This document shows, one piece after another, positions 33,906-45,432 of a stretch of DNA of 64,000 nt; positions within the stretch are counted from its first letter, which is position 1, and each line of letters starts with the position of its first letter. Source of the DNA: Anastrepha obliqua (taxonomy: Eukaryota; Arthropoda; Insecta; Diptera; Tephritidae); the NCBI RefSeq assembly GCF_027943255.1, contig NC_072896.1:69396501-69460500 (forward strand). The letters are read 5' to 3'. The position numbers and the translations under genes were made by a program. The notes beneath the pieces were generated by a model that saw nothing but the letters and a program-made list of their open reading frames with translations, had not been told where the DNA came from and made no database searches.

Positions 33906-34299
33906 ATTGCCGCTAAGGCATATATGAAGATTTATATGACGGGTATAACGACCACGCGGACTCCAAGTTAAATCCAATAACATCTGATCCAGAGTGAGCG
34001 GCTTATTGGTCTGCCTCGTCTATACCAAAATGCAAAACTTAGACACTGCTCGCACCCATTCAAAAATAGTCCAGCAATTTAAAATCACCGTTGCAAGGTG
34101 GCATGAACGTGAACTTATGTGTGTGCCGCGCGCGCTATGGTATTCAAGGCAACAAATTTACTGTTGAGTTGGTGAACTGCACATCTTTGAGCGTCCAAGA
34201 CGGGCCAAGCAAAATGGCAAAAATCGGCTACATCAAAGCTCTCATTTGTAAATGTCATGAATGCTTTACTGATAGCTGCAAGCCAACTAAGGGCTTCCT

Positions 34300-35240
34300 T
34301 AAAAAGTCAAACAGGGCGGTAGCAAAATTCTTTCTCAGACAGAGCAGGAGTGAGCTTTGAGCCCTGATAGGACTAATTATGGGTCACAACCCTTGGGAAC
34401 GACGTATGGTCCTCAACTATCCACTGTATACATTTTATTTGGAGGATAAGAATGGTACAGAGTATTTTCTCTGCCGCTGTACGCTTTCATCAGACTTAGA
34501 TATACATTTATGGGTCGGTCCACAATTTTCCATGCGGTGCTCTTCGCCATAATGGAAGCAGTGGAAATCAATCCAGAACAGGGTTCGAAAAAGTAAAAAT
34601 TAAAATACTTTCGGACAGCCAATCGGTTCTCAAAGCCTTGACTAGCTTCACATTCAAGTCAAAAGTCCTAATAGAGTGTAACAATGCACTCATCAAACTG
34701 GCCACTCATAATCAGGTTTCACTGATTTGGGTACCAGGACATGAGGGGCACGAAGAAAACGAGAAGGCAGACTTTTATGCCAAAAAAGGCGCAGAAGGGC
34801 TATTTATTGGGTCAATCCCATTTTTCGGCATTAACAAAAATAATATAAAACAGTAAACCAAAAAATGGATCAGGGAACACTCGAACAGCACTAGCGGCCT
34901 TAATCACTCCAAACAATTTTTGAACCTCAATGCTAACAGAGCAAAATCTGCTCTAACCCTAGATAAAAAGGGCCTCAGATTACTCTGTGAAGCACTTGCA
35001 GGTCACTTTGCCTGTAATAAACAGTTTAACGCAACGAATTATCTAGTACAACATTATGCAGGTTCTGCTGTGATGAAGAGGAGTCTATAGACCACTTAAT
35101 CACCAACTGTGAGCCAGTAGGCCACAGGAGACACAGAATCCTGGGCTCGTACCTACTAGAGGAGGAAGACCTACAATTGCTCCCTCCTAAGGAGCTGGTT
35201 CGATTTCTCGGTATACTAAATAATTATAACTAAGTAATTA
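34300..35240 (+). pseudogene. RNase H LINE, 3' end (best-preserved RNase H part)
   Basis: Around 34420-34560 the RNase H start is split over frames (LYTFYLEDKNGTE, FSAAVRFHQT, STIFHAVLFAIMEAVEINPE). Then KILSDSQSVLKALTSFTFKS leads into an open frame (34638-34856) with SLIWVPGHEGHEENEKAD: Ser-Asp-Ser-Gln, the PGH motif and the final Asp are all present. Later blocks are LTLDKKGLRLLCEAL, TTLCRFCCDEEESIDHLITN (Cys/His cluster) and PPKELVRFLGILNNYN with a stop. The element ends in an (ATTACC)n-like tail near 35310. Bases 34300-34420 (RQSRSELSALIGLIMGHNPW) look like the C-terminal part of a different LINE joined upstream. Confidence 0.82.
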
Positions 35241-35399
35241 GGGGCGCTAAATAGATCGATCTAGTCGCAGTGCACAAATGCTTTAGCCTAACCCGTACAA
35301 CCATTACCATTACCATGGGTCGGTTGTGCTGAGATTGGACGAGCCACATACTCTATCCCTCGACAAAATGCTAAGTGCATTTGATAATATTGTCTGAGT

Positions 35400-35790
35400 G
35401 CTTGGATAAATCTCCGTTAATCCACAATAATATTCCATTCCAAACTTAAGTCAGGCAAACCCAACTGACCGACGTGATTTTCACTAAAGGAGTATCCAAA
35501 CAGATTTGGGTCTCCTCCACTTTGTTCTGAGTATGCCCACTCATTTTGTAAAATTCTTAATATTAGCCGACTAGGCAGTACTGCTGAGTTCCTTCTTAAA
35601 CATAGCAAAAGTATATTTTGATGGTATTGTCTATCTGAAAATATGACTATTCGACTTTCAGATTTTTTGCAAGTTTTATAAACAAAGAATATCAGTCTCA
35701 AATACGGTAGGTCATGTGACTTTCGCAAAGGTGCCTTGGTGTCAAGTCCAAATACACCTACGTCCATCCTCTTTACCTATTTTGTCCACC
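35400..35790 (-). pseudogene. RNase H LINE fragment facing the preceding one
   Basis: Minus-strand reading gives MDVGVFGLDTKAPLRKSHDL, then IVIFSDRQ where SDSQ is expected, then a FAMFKKELSST-like block in another frame. This fits the first half of a LINE RNase H (GVGVF, then SDSQ). It lies tail to tail with the plus-strand LINE ending near 35240. The match is short. Confidence 0.5.
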
Positions 35791-37425
35791 TCTCTTCCAA
35801 TGTACTGTTCATATCTAAGGTTTAGAATTGGGACTTTCTTTCCCAATATTGTCGGTTTGTGGATTTGATTAGGAATTTCCTGCCAAAGCAGATTTTTTTT
35901 AGCTTTGAGTTGGAAATCTTAGCCGATAGGTTTCCCCAGAAAACCTCTTTGCTATTTACCTTCCGTAATGCTTCCTGCTTCAAAATCTTTCCTCTGAAAA
36001 TCCTAAAAAACATTTTAAAAAGGCAATGGAACATTTAATTTAATGACGAAATGACTTGGCTAACTGTGGGAATAAATTTACGCAATTCGCTGCTGCTGGT
36101 ATCTGGATCTAATAAACATTACTTTATTAAAGCATACGGTGGCTTACTTCATTATTTCACATTTCATTTTCATAGTAAATGCAGCAAATAATTGTAGTAA
36201 GCAGAAATTATGAAGCGGAAATATTCGTCATTTGCGCATAATTAATTTGACGAACGACAAAATAACCATCAAATTTAATTATATAGGTGAAAATGTACAT
36301 ATATACAAACATACATACGACAAATATAAAACGCATTAACCACAGCCGTCAAATTTTAATTAAATTCGCATTTGTCTGCCAACTCTTTCGAGCTTAATTT
36401 CATGTCAGAATTAATAGTAAAGGTAAAGCGACAAGGTAAAGCCTTACAAAATTGGCTCTGCGCTATTGCATGGACACCGCGCTGAAACGAGGTATTTCCG
36501 CTACTCCTGGCACATTTCCGCATTGCGGCAGGTCACACTCACAGAACAGGTGTCACCATCGTGTGCACGAATACACATAAATACACGTATGTGCAAATAT
36601 GTATAAAGGTCAAAGCAAAATTAATGCGGCATTAGATGGTAACGGTTCAAAGAAGAACAATGAGACTGCAGTGGGAGAAAAAAACCATTACTTCGAAATG
36701 AAACAAAGTCGTGCTGACAAGCACGTATCTCATAGCAACAAACTTTTGACAGTTTCCCAAATTACTGTCAAAATTATAAACGGCTTCACCGCCAGTAAAT
36801 GGACCATGGAATGGAGAAAACTAAAATACAGTAAATTGTTATACAATGAAATGAGTTGTAAAGAGCGACAAGTTTCAATTTAAAATGTAATATTGGATTA
36901 CAAACACTCAGGAAGCCGCGACTTCGCAATAGTGGGTGCTAGCGGTAAATGATTATTCAAAATAGTAGATTGGATGAGTCAAAGGATTTACCTCCTTTAC
37001 GATTATCTGCATATATATCATGGTAACCTAAGTGGCGCTTTGAGGCCAAAAGGAGTCCTTGTTTATAAGCATTGGATGGCCAAATATAAGTATATGATAA
37101 ACTAAAAAAATTAACTATTTCATTAGATATACCTAATATTCAATAGTACAAAAAAATATGTTTTTAATTTTTTAATTCATGAATGTCACTTTAACATGAA
37201 TTTCTCAGTTAATATTGGTTCGTTAACCTTAAAGCTTTCTGCTGTTGAAAATGGTATTCAGCAACTCAAGGCATCAACAAAATGTTGAGCTGATATCTTC
37301 GTATCATTTTCAAAACTACTCTGCTTAGTTAATCGTTTAATCTCTGTATCCCAACATTATTTCATATGAAAGGTAGATTCAAATCCTGCAGTGTTTTCTG
37401 AATATTTTATATCAGTTATTCAAAA
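35791..37425. other. non-coding stretch
   Basis: No gene is supported. An ATG-started frame at 36599-36883 (94 codons, many Lys and Asn) has no recognisable motif or neighbour. Confidence 0.4.
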
Positions 37426-37429
37426 TAAA

Positions 37430-38368
37430 GTTGAAGTTGACAATGTATACCCAGACTTTTCAAAAGCATTTGATAAGGTTAATCGGACGGTTCTAATTTC
37501 CAAATTGAGGGCAAATACACTATTTTTAAACGGTTGATTGCAAGTACAGCAGACTCTATAACTCTTCAATCTGATTTAGGTAATCTAATTACTTTGTGTT
37601 AGAGAAATAAGTTAAAATCTTATATTTAATTGTGCAATATTTGTAAAGTATTTTTATGTATCTTATTCTAAATCCTTCTCTCTTGTAACCTCTTCTTACC
37701 GCATTGGTGGTTCTAGATTATTCAATCCAAGTGAAATTATTGATCTTGGTGTGGTATTTGACACTAAATTCTGTTTTTTTTTTTTTTCAAATTATACCAG
37801 ACCATATTGTACTTGTCATATTAGTTAGCTTGAAAATGTCCAGAAAGTCTTTGCCCGTTATGTTTTGCAATCTTTGAATTTCACTGACCCAATTCCATCC
37901 AATAAAAGTCATTAATCTAAAAACACTAGACATTAGACGGGCTATTCTCTCTCTCACTTTCGTATTCGATTCAATGAGTGGGGCCATTGACTCCCCATCA
38001 TTACTCGAGAATATTAATTTCAATATTCCTCAACGAAGCTTGCGATATAGTCATATTTTCTGGTTAGAGATGGTAAGAACTAATTTTGCTTTTAATGCTT
38101 CGATTTCCATTTTATAATTTAATATGCTTTCAAATTATATTGGCCTAGTTTTTTCGTCTACAAATAACTGCTTCAAATTAACTAGTTTCTAAGTTCTCTC
38201 TAAAACTATTTCTTTGTAAACTTTGAGAAATGTTACATTGGATACAACAAAAAGAAATAAGAAAATTATAGTTTTAATTTATTTTTAATTGAATTGTTTA
38301 GCATTAATCTGTTTTTCATAGTCTGTAATAAATTTTGTATTTTTAGATTATAAATGGATAAATAAATA
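37430..38368 (+). pseudogene. Jockey-like LINE, RT start and 3' end, family A copy 2
   Basis: VEVDNVYPDFSKAFDKVNRT carries reverse-transcriptase motif A with its catalytic Asp, followed by VLISKLRAN. After a decayed region the frames give NPSEIIDLGVVFDTKF, VQKVFARYVLQSLNFTDPIP, LDIRRAILSLTFVFDSMSGA, IDSPSLLENINFNIPQRSLR and FWLEMVRTNFAFNA. The 3' region (AGATTATAAATGGATAAATA) and tail match those of the copy at 13070. The FADD box is not recognisable. It is a dead copy with an internal deletion. Confidence 0.8.
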
Positions 38369-38369
38369 A

Positions 38370-39353
38370 TTCCCATCAAAAGTAAGACATCACATCATAG
38401 CATCACTGAGCCAGTGCTTCCTTTACTCGGTTCATTGCTTGGCTTCTTTATATGTTCATGCTACGCAAGTCGTCTTCCAGTTTCTTTCTACTGCCCAAGA
38501 TGCGGGACGTTAAAAGGTTATTTGCAATTCTATTATCATCCATTCGAAGTACGTAAAGCGTTGCTGCATACGAAAGAAACGCTAACCACTCACTTTTTCT
38601 TTCATCCAATTAATTTTTAAAGGAGTTAAATCTTCAAGGCTGAATATGTAAGCAGAGGTATCCACTGCGTATACGTTACTTCACAGAAGGAAAATTCACA
38701 AAATTTTCTAATATTGTTATAAAAAAGCTTTTACTGTGTAAAATATGTAAGGTGTAAACGATTTTTGAATAATAAAAAAAACTTCCAAACTGACTAACCA
38801 AAGCTTGTATGACACAGCAGAACCGTTTGCAATTTGCTGGTAAGCATGTACAATTTAATGAGTGTAAAAAATCATCACTTTTGAATGATCAAGGCCTATT
38901 AAAACTTACCATACGTGCATCTAACCTAGCCTAACCTAACCTTACCTAAGTGTATTAAGTAAACATAAATCATAATAGAATTTAACGTCTAGAATAACGT
39001 CTCTTTCTTCTTGATTGGCGCGATAGCTCCCAAACTACCTACATAAAAAAACACATATCTAGCTCTCCATTATTTCATGAGCATTGATCATGTCGTGAAT
39101 TCATACATTCAACAATAATTTAACGCCATTTGATTAACAAATTTTGATCTTCTTTAATGTCTTTCCCTATTTCCAATCAAACATCCGGGACGAACTGCTG
39201 CATAGGTGTTTTTATGTCTTCTGCTGACCCAGTTGGTTCACATTTTTCGCTTAACTTTGCAAAATGTAGTTTTCGCAAATTCTATATTTTTGTATTGGAT
39301 TATAGTTATTTTTTAAAATTCGCAAGCGAAATCGAATTATACATCTATATATA
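38370..39353. other. non-coding stretch with a short dispersed repeat
   Basis: GGTTCATTGCTTGGCTTCTT at 38429-38448 recurs at 21188-21207, and ATCATCCATTCGAAGTACGT at 38534-38553 resembles ATCCATTCAACGTACGTCTC at 21238-21257. The stretch probably shares a degraded element with 20940-21765. Near 38930 there is a short CCTAA-rich run (CTAACCTAGCCTAACCTAAC). Confidence 0.45.
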
Positions 39354-39944
39354 TATAATTGGCGGATACACCCTTTTTGGGTGTTTGGCCGAGCTCCTTC
39401 TCCTATTTGAGGTGTGCGTCTTGATGTTTTTCCACAAATGGAGCTTTTTCATGGCAGAAATACACTCGGAGGTTTGCCATTGCCTGCCGAGGGGCGACCG
39501 CCATTAGAAAAATGTTTTTTTAATTTTGGTGTTTCACCGAGATTCGAACCAACGTTTTCTCTGTGAATTCCGAATGGTAATCAGTGAATTTGGGTCGAAC
39601 TTTTTAGTTTCTTTTCTATAACTCACTTAAATTAATTTTTTCATTTACATATATTCTGACTAAATAAATTTCATAAGAGAAAAAATAGATATTATTATAA
39701 ATAAATAATAAATATTATTATAAATAAATAAAAATAAAGGAAAAACATAGCCATTTAGCTGATTTTTTCATGCAAAGGCCAAAAATGGTGATATTTGGAA
39801 ATTAGGGGACATCAGAATTCGTTTTAGAGGTATGGTTCCTTCGGCAAAGTTTCTTATTTTGATCCCTAGAATACGATTTTTACAGAGCAATGAGCGATTT
39901 TTAAATCGACCCGCCCTAGTAATCGCATTCGGCTACGGCGGCCG
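39354..39944 (-). mobile_element. tRNA-derived SINE, copy 5, split by a nested insertion
   Basis: The body lies at 39354-39583 and the head (CATTCGGCTACGGCGGCCGC) at 39925-39944, in the order and orientation of copy 4. Between them is the unrelated 336-bp segment annotated separately. The tail on the minus strand is (TA)n. The body lacks about 60 bases around the GACCTACAGTTTCAAGCCGA region present in copy 4. Confidence 0.82.
39583..39918. mobile_element. 336-bp insertion inside SINE copy 5
   Basis: The SINE is interrupted between GTAATC (39577-39582) and a second GTAATC (39919-39924), a 6-bp direct repeat expected of a target-site duplication. The insert begins AGTGAATTTGGGTCGAAC and ends TTTAAATCGACCCGCCCTA. 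GGGTCGA and TCGACCC near the two ends form a short, imperfect inverted repeat. The interior is non-coding (GTGATATTTGGAAATTAGGG, GGTATGGTTCCTTCGGCAAA). A non-autonomous DNA transposon is the simplest reading. Confidence 0.6.
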
Positions 39945-41290
39945 CCATAGTTTGTTATAATTTGCGTGAATTCCCGTTTGGAACAATCAAAAATATCCTT
40001 CTCTCTAGAGGACCAATTTTCGTCTGACCCTGTGCATATTCGAGACCGTCCGTAAGTCACGTATGGTGCATCTAATGCCTATACTATCTAAGGCTGCCTA
40101 TTGCATTATTGTCTCATTTTTTGATTTTGTTACTTTATTCGCGAATCCTAGATTTATTTTTACATACACACGTATGAAGAATATGCCAATGCTAAACAAA
40201 AATTACAGGGTCATACTTACCGAAATTCCCCCGCTATGAGTATGTCAGTGACAGATTGCTTATGTGGCATGACTGTGGTAATCGCTGTCGGTTGTTACTC
40301 GTGGCCGCCGTCCTTATCTTCGTCGGCTCATTCATCTACATAATGGCACATTTCATGATTAATTTCGCGCGCAATCAATCATACAATGTATAAACATTAC
40401 TTGCAGAAGGAGGCGTAAATATTCACCACAAGCATACACACATACCAAGACACTCATATGCACATATCGCATACCGCATACCGGCAAAAGTAAAGGATTT
40501 TCAGAGCAGGCCGTTGCATGGTAAAGAATGAGGAGTGAAATTTATGCGCACCGGGAAATGAGGAGAAATGGAAGAAAATCCACAACAATGCAATGTCAGC
40601 ATTTCTCTTTTTTTGTATACGATTACCCACTAAGCAAAAGTTTGGGAAATAGCCACGAAAAAATATATGAAAAAATTGTATGTGGTTTCTGAATCAAAAT
40701 TAGTCCAAAAATTTCGGAAAACAATTTCCTAGCCAAATACGTATTTAGAGTAACAGAAATTTCGTGCTAAATTTTAAATGGGTTTAGGTAAAAGACGGAT
40801 CGAAATGATTGCGAAATAACTGTCATGTTTCTGTGTGGGATATTTACTCCGAGTGTATATGTTGAGATTGCTACTATTTGGTTATACAACATTATACCTA
40901 TGTGTTAGGAAATGTTATTTATAAAATTTTCGCACATTCAAAAGTAATCATCAAGATTTATAAACATTTTTAGACTGAAAAATTTATTTTCCTTTGCCAA
41001 AAGGCATGAAAATTACCGTTGATGGCTCTGTCGCCTCAACTCTGATATTTTACTTATTAAGAATTATTTTTCAAACGAATAAGCCGTAATTTTTGAAATT
41101 ATGTATTGCCATTCAATTTCCGACTTTGAAAGGTGATTTGTCGCTCAACTTTCCATAGCTATTACTTTGCTGGTAGACTTTTAGTTACAAGAAATAATAC
41201 ATAAATTGGTAATAAAAGGGTAAAAGTAAGCAAATTAGTTTGAAATGTGCGAGTTAAAAATTTAAAGTTTTATGCAATAAAAATCGGAGT
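39945..41290. other. non-coding stretch
   Basis: No gene or clear repeat seen. Bases 40430-40480 have a run of ACACACATACC-like steps. Confidence 0.4.
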
Positions 41291-41605
41291 GGCCGCCGTA
41301 GCCGAATGGGTTGGTGCGTGACTACCATTCGGAATTCAGAGCGAGGTCTTAGGTTCGAATCTCGGTAAAACACCTAAAATGAAGAAAAACATTTTTCTAA
41401 TAGCGGTCGCCCCTTAGCAGGCAAAGCCAAATCTCCGAGTGTATTTATGCCATGAAAAAGCTCCTCATAAAAATATCTGCCGTTCGGATTCGGCTTGAAA
41501 CTGTAGGTCCCTCCATTTATGGAATAACATCAAGACGCACACCACAAAAAGGAGGAGGAGCTCGGCCAAACACCCAAAAAGGGTGTACGCGCCCATTATA
41601 TATAT
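41291..41605 (+). mobile_element. tRNA-derived SINE, copy 6 (full length, reference copy)
   Basis: The head reads GGCCGCCGTAGCCGAATGGG and then TTGGTGCGTGA, with an RNA polymerase III A-box form at 41299-41317. A B box, GGTTCGAATCTC, lies at 41352-41363, about 50 bases on, the spacing of a tRNA gene. The body holds TCTAATAGCGGTCGCCCCTT, CTCCGAGTGTATTTATGCCA, AATATCTGCCGTTCGGATTC and GGCCAAACACCCAAAAAGGG, and it ends in a (TA)n tail. It has no coding capacity. The tRNA of origin could not be decided. It lies directly before a truncated LINE in the same orientation. Confidence 0.88.
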
Positions 41606-41639
41606 ATAAATAGACGCGAAAGTGAGATCAAAAGGAGGT

Positions 41640-42420
41640 CTGTCAAATCAATTCGAATTTAGAAAGGGGAAGTCAACTATAGATGCAGTATGTTCAGCAA
41701 TCCAGCTTGCAACAAAAGCAATCAGCGCTATGCGCTGGCTAAATGGCCCCAAAGAGTACTGATTGATTATCACCCTAGAAGCCAGAAATGCATTCAACTC
41801 TGCAAACTAGGCGAAAGTCTTAGACGCCCTAGAGCGAATTAGGGTCTCCATGTACGTGAGAAGAATATTGTACAGTTACTTCGATGGCCAAATTCCATGG
41901 TACAGTACATCAGAGAGACGAAAAAAAATTAAAATAACAAGTGGCGTTCCACAGGGATAGTTTCTCGAGCCGGAGGGAACTAAGGTAATTGGCTTTGCCG
42001 ACGACATTGCCGTTGTGGTAATGGCTACAAATCTAGGCGTTATCCGCAATAACGCGATCCATGCGGTTTCAAACGTGCAATCTTGGCTGGCGCAAAAAAA
42101 ATTAGAATTAGCGCAACAAGTGACCGAAGCAGTCCTTATATCTAGCCGAAAAAAGCCAGGAGAGGTCTTTTTTAGAATAGGAGACTTCAACATATCGACA
42201 ATCCTTATTGCGACTACTGCGAGGAAAACATTTTGGAGGACGTTCACCACATATTCTTCACATGCTCGCACTTCCGTTCTGAAAAAGAAAAACTTCATAG
42301 GGCCTTTGGATAAGCTCCTTCGTCGGAAATATTCGCACATCATATGCTGAGCTCAAAGAAAAAATGGAATGCGGCATGCGACTAGTGGCCGAGACTATGA
42401 AAGACGGCGGCTAATCGCCT
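41640..42420 (+). pseudogene. LOA/R1-like LINE, reverse transcriptase and C-terminus, internally deleted
   Basis: Starts at SNQFEFRKGKSTIDAV and continues IQLATKAISAMRWLNGPKEY, IITLEARNAFNSAN (motif A, catalytic Asp changed to Glu), YSYFDGQIPWYST, KIKITSGVPQG (motif B) and KVIGFADDIAVVVMATNLGV, with the FADD box intact at about 41996. After DFNISTI the frame jumps to NPYCDYCEENILEDVHHIFF and TCSHFRSEKEKLHRAFG, the Cys/His C-terminal domain, so the RNase H region has been deleted. Stops (TAG in motif B, TGA in motif A) show that it is dead. Confidence 0.85.
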
Positions 42421-42429
42421 TCCCTCTCC

Positions 42430-42895
42430 GCGAAGTAATGAAGTAATACTTGACGGTTGTCCCGCGGCGAGAGGCGATGGAGATAAACAGACTCAGCCTG
42501 GTTTCGGGAGGCCACTTGAGGGTAGGGCGCTACCAAAGGTGTGCTGGCGGAACATAGCCCTGTAGCAGCGTATGCCTATAAGATAGGAATCTCGAACAGC
42601 GAGGAATGTAGGAAATGTATGGAGCCGGGCTCAAGGGTAACTGTAGAGCATCTCCTTTGCGAATGTCCTGCGTTATTCAAAACACGTTTAAAATATTTGG
42701 GTGTACTACAATTTGATGGATTGGAGGACATCGCAGAAGTGAATTGAAAATATCTTTTAAATTCGCAATAGAAACAGACACCGAACGGGTGGACTATTTC
42801 AAAACACAAACACATAACTAATGAACTCTATCTGGTATCGCTATGGACCGAACCGATCTATGCGTGACTGCAAGTCAACCTAACCTTATTTATTG
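42430..42895 (+). pseudogene. LINE C-terminal end (Cys/His domain), possibly part of the preceding element's family
   Basis: The open frame 42541-42747 contains GISNSEECRKCMEPGS and TVEHLLCECPALFKTRLKYL: a C-x2-C then H-x3-C-x-C cluster typical of the C-terminus of RNase H LINEs. The frame is followed by LNFAIETDTERVD-like residues with one shift. The preceding SLVSGGHLRVGRY block belongs to the same C-terminal region. It could be a separate insertion or a displaced part of the element at 41640. Confidence 0.65.
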
Positions 42896-42899
42896 TTTA

Positions 42900-44355
42900 C
42901 TGGGTGCGCAGGCCTTTGTCTGTATGTTTGCATATATCCACGCTACTTCATATTTTAATGTTTACCTTAATTTTTTGTGCCTTCTGCAGTGGCATGAATC
43001 AGGTAGTGGCAGACTGCCACTACCACTGACATTCTGTGGCACACTCATCCTACACTTACATAAGTATGTGTGCGTGTGTCTGCTCGAAATCCACGTATAT
43101 GTGATTTGTGTCGCGCGTTATTTATGCTGACAATAAATAATGTAAAAGATATTCATGACTGCAGTCAGAGAAAATACTTATGTACATACGTATGTATGTA
43201 TGTATGTGAATGCACGCGAGCGCAAGCATATAGAGATGTGCGCGTGTGTGTGCCTTGCATTAAAAATATATCTCGTCCTTCAACCTTAATTTTTACCCAC
43301 TTTGAACTATTTCTTCACTTTGCCAACCAAACATTCGCCCTATCCGCCCAATCCGACACCTCACCCCTCTACCCACTCCCACTCAATCAATGTCTCACTC
43401 ATTCGAACTTTTTTCAGTTCCTCCCCACAATCAGTCAACGTGTCAAATCTTTTAGAACTCGCATTTAGTTACAGTTGTCAGCTGCCAGCAGCCAGTCCGT
43501 TGTTTATTTGACTGTGCGACTTCAACTGCTGCTGCAGTAGTGGGGGACAAGCAGGCGGGTATATGAAGATCGCACAACATTTTACCAGATTCTCAATTCA
43601 ATTCGATTGTGGAGAAATATCGAGTACCAAGCTGATTGTATAGTAGTCACATTAATAACTTTTGCCAGGATATTTGCGTTTAGCGCAAGTGGATTTCCAG
43701 AATATTTGGAGAGATTGTTGCAGATTATATATATTTTTTATTAAATAAACCAGCTTGAATTAATGAACCAAAAAACAAAAAACAAAAATGTTTAATAATA
43801 TGTATATCTTTGTAAACAAATTTTGAAATTTACTTAGGAAGTTTACGTAAAGGTAAATGAGGAAAAATAAAAGCGTCTCTGCACAAAATCAAAGTTATTT
43901 AACCAAAAAAACGATAAAGCACTGACCCACTTCGAATAATTTGTAAAAAGGTTTCTAGCCAAGTTTGGCATCCAGCATTAGACCATTCCCCCCATTAGGC
44001 GGATTGTGCGTCGTGCGACTGCCGTCTATTTCATGAAAAAAGCAAACGATTTTAGTTCACTGGAGATGTGGAAGAGACAGCAACACGCGTCCTGGTGAAG
44101 TTGAAGAAGACTTTCATCTATATTCCGAACAATGGAATATTCCTAAGGAACGTTTTAGAAATATTCAGAAGGCGAGTACTTGTTGAAGTTGATAATGAAA
44201 TTGCCCAACTTTTAATAAATATGGAAAGGCGCGCCAAGTCTCCACGTTTTTTGGTAAATTGATTAAAGTTGCCAGTCACTTGCCAAGGAACGGGTAAAAT
44301 TAGGTTGTCTTATTTTCCTGTTTACTACAAAAAGATTGTGTTAAAGTAAACCTTT
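42900..44355. other. non-coding stretch with microsatellites
   Basis: A (GTAT)n microsatellite lies at 43189-43207 and a GTGTGTGTG run near 43240. The open frame at 44068-44262 has no recognised motif. Nothing else was seen. Confidence 0.45.
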
Positions 44356-44360
44356 CTACT

Positions 44361-45430
44361 ACCTTGATCAAAAATTTCCCGGAATGTATTCAAAAAATTT
44401 AAAATAAAATTCTATTCTTCAAAAGTGATATTATCGTCAAAGTACTTACCATCAACTACAAAGCACACATTTCTGGAACTCTGTTTTCGTCCCATTACTT
44501 CTTTTCGGGTTTTAAAACACCGAAGTACTTCCGCGTAGTGGTTTTTTGACTCGATCATACTGAAACAAATCAAAAAATTGCTGGAAGGCATATCAGGTGA
44601 ATTCCGAGGCTGTTGTATGGTATTCGTTTTGTTCTTGGTCGAAAATTAATGGATAATTATGGCACTGTGTGATGTTGCGTTATCATCTTGCAAAACGCGT
44701 GAGCTTGAGCACAAATCCTTTATTTTTTGGCCAATTGCTTCACGTAAACCATGAAACGTTTCGTAACGTTCAAATATTAGTCCACATTAACTATATGACC
44801 TTGGTGAAAATCGTGGTGTGTTGTAATCAATAAAGACCGTGGGCATCACTTCCTTTTTCGACTGAAAATAACGTGGCTTTTTGATCTTGGTTCATTCGGA
44901 GCTCTCCACTGGAGAGATCTGGATTGCGTGTCGTACTCATAAACCCAAGCCTCATCTCCAATAATGATGCGTTTGATGAATGTTGAGTCGTATTTAGACT
45001 TGGAAATTATGTTTTTGGGGACATCGACGCGGTCAACGCGCAACACGGCACAAACCCACATCAGTAACTATCTGTCTTGAACGGATCCATAAACAATATT
45101 CAAGTTCTCTGCCAGCTCTCTGATGGTTAATTGCGGCTAATAATCAACTTTTCTTTCCCTTTATTGATGTTCCATCAGTTTTCGATGTCGACGTTCTGCC
45201 ACTAAGCCATCCTTCGTCATACTCGATGGGCACACGATCTCTTTTGAAGGGTTCATACCACTCGTAAACGGCTGTCAGCTGCGTTCTTTAGAGTATCATT
45301 ACCGAAACTGTTTCCCATCATTTCCAAGGTTGAATCCATTTTTAACGCAAAATTTAATACAATCTTGTTCTTGAAAACTCAAATCCACTTTTAAAATCGT
45401 AAAAACACGAAACCACGTACAGAGATAGAT
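44361..45430 (-). pseudogene. mariner-like element, family B copy 2, nearly full length
   Basis: The plus-strand left edge (ACCTTGATCAAAAATTTCCC, GGAATGTA) matches the edge of copy 1 at 31683. The coding start is ATG 45339 (MDSTLEMMGNSF). Later blocks on the minus strand are TSKTDGTSIKGKK, KNIISKSKYDSTFIKRIIIG, DEAWVYEYDTQS (first Asp), LQDDNATSHSAIIIH (second Asp) and NSPDMPSSNFL, where the third Asp has become Asn. The C-terminus is LVDGKYFDDNITFEE with a stop. Many frameshifts are present. The right-hand inverted repeat was not found. Confidence 0.8.
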
Positions 45431-45432
45431 TT

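Noticed and set aside
34091..34360. 89-codon frame with several Cys residues
   Set aside because: Opens with TTG. Only its last part (RQSRSEL) fits a LINE C-terminus; the Cys pattern matches no known finger.
36599..36883. 94-codon ATG-started frame
   Set aside because: No motif, no supporting context, and composition like the surrounding non-coding DNA.
38926..38952. CCTAA-rich run resembling the insect TTAGG telomere repeat
   Set aside because: Too short and irregular. Flies generally lack TTAGG telomeres, and CTAACC runs are common at LINE 3' ends.
41299..41363. A-box and B-box pair resembling a tRNA gene
   Set aside because: The same head occurs in several copies joined to a constant non-tRNA body and A/T tail, so it is a SINE head rather than a functional tRNA.
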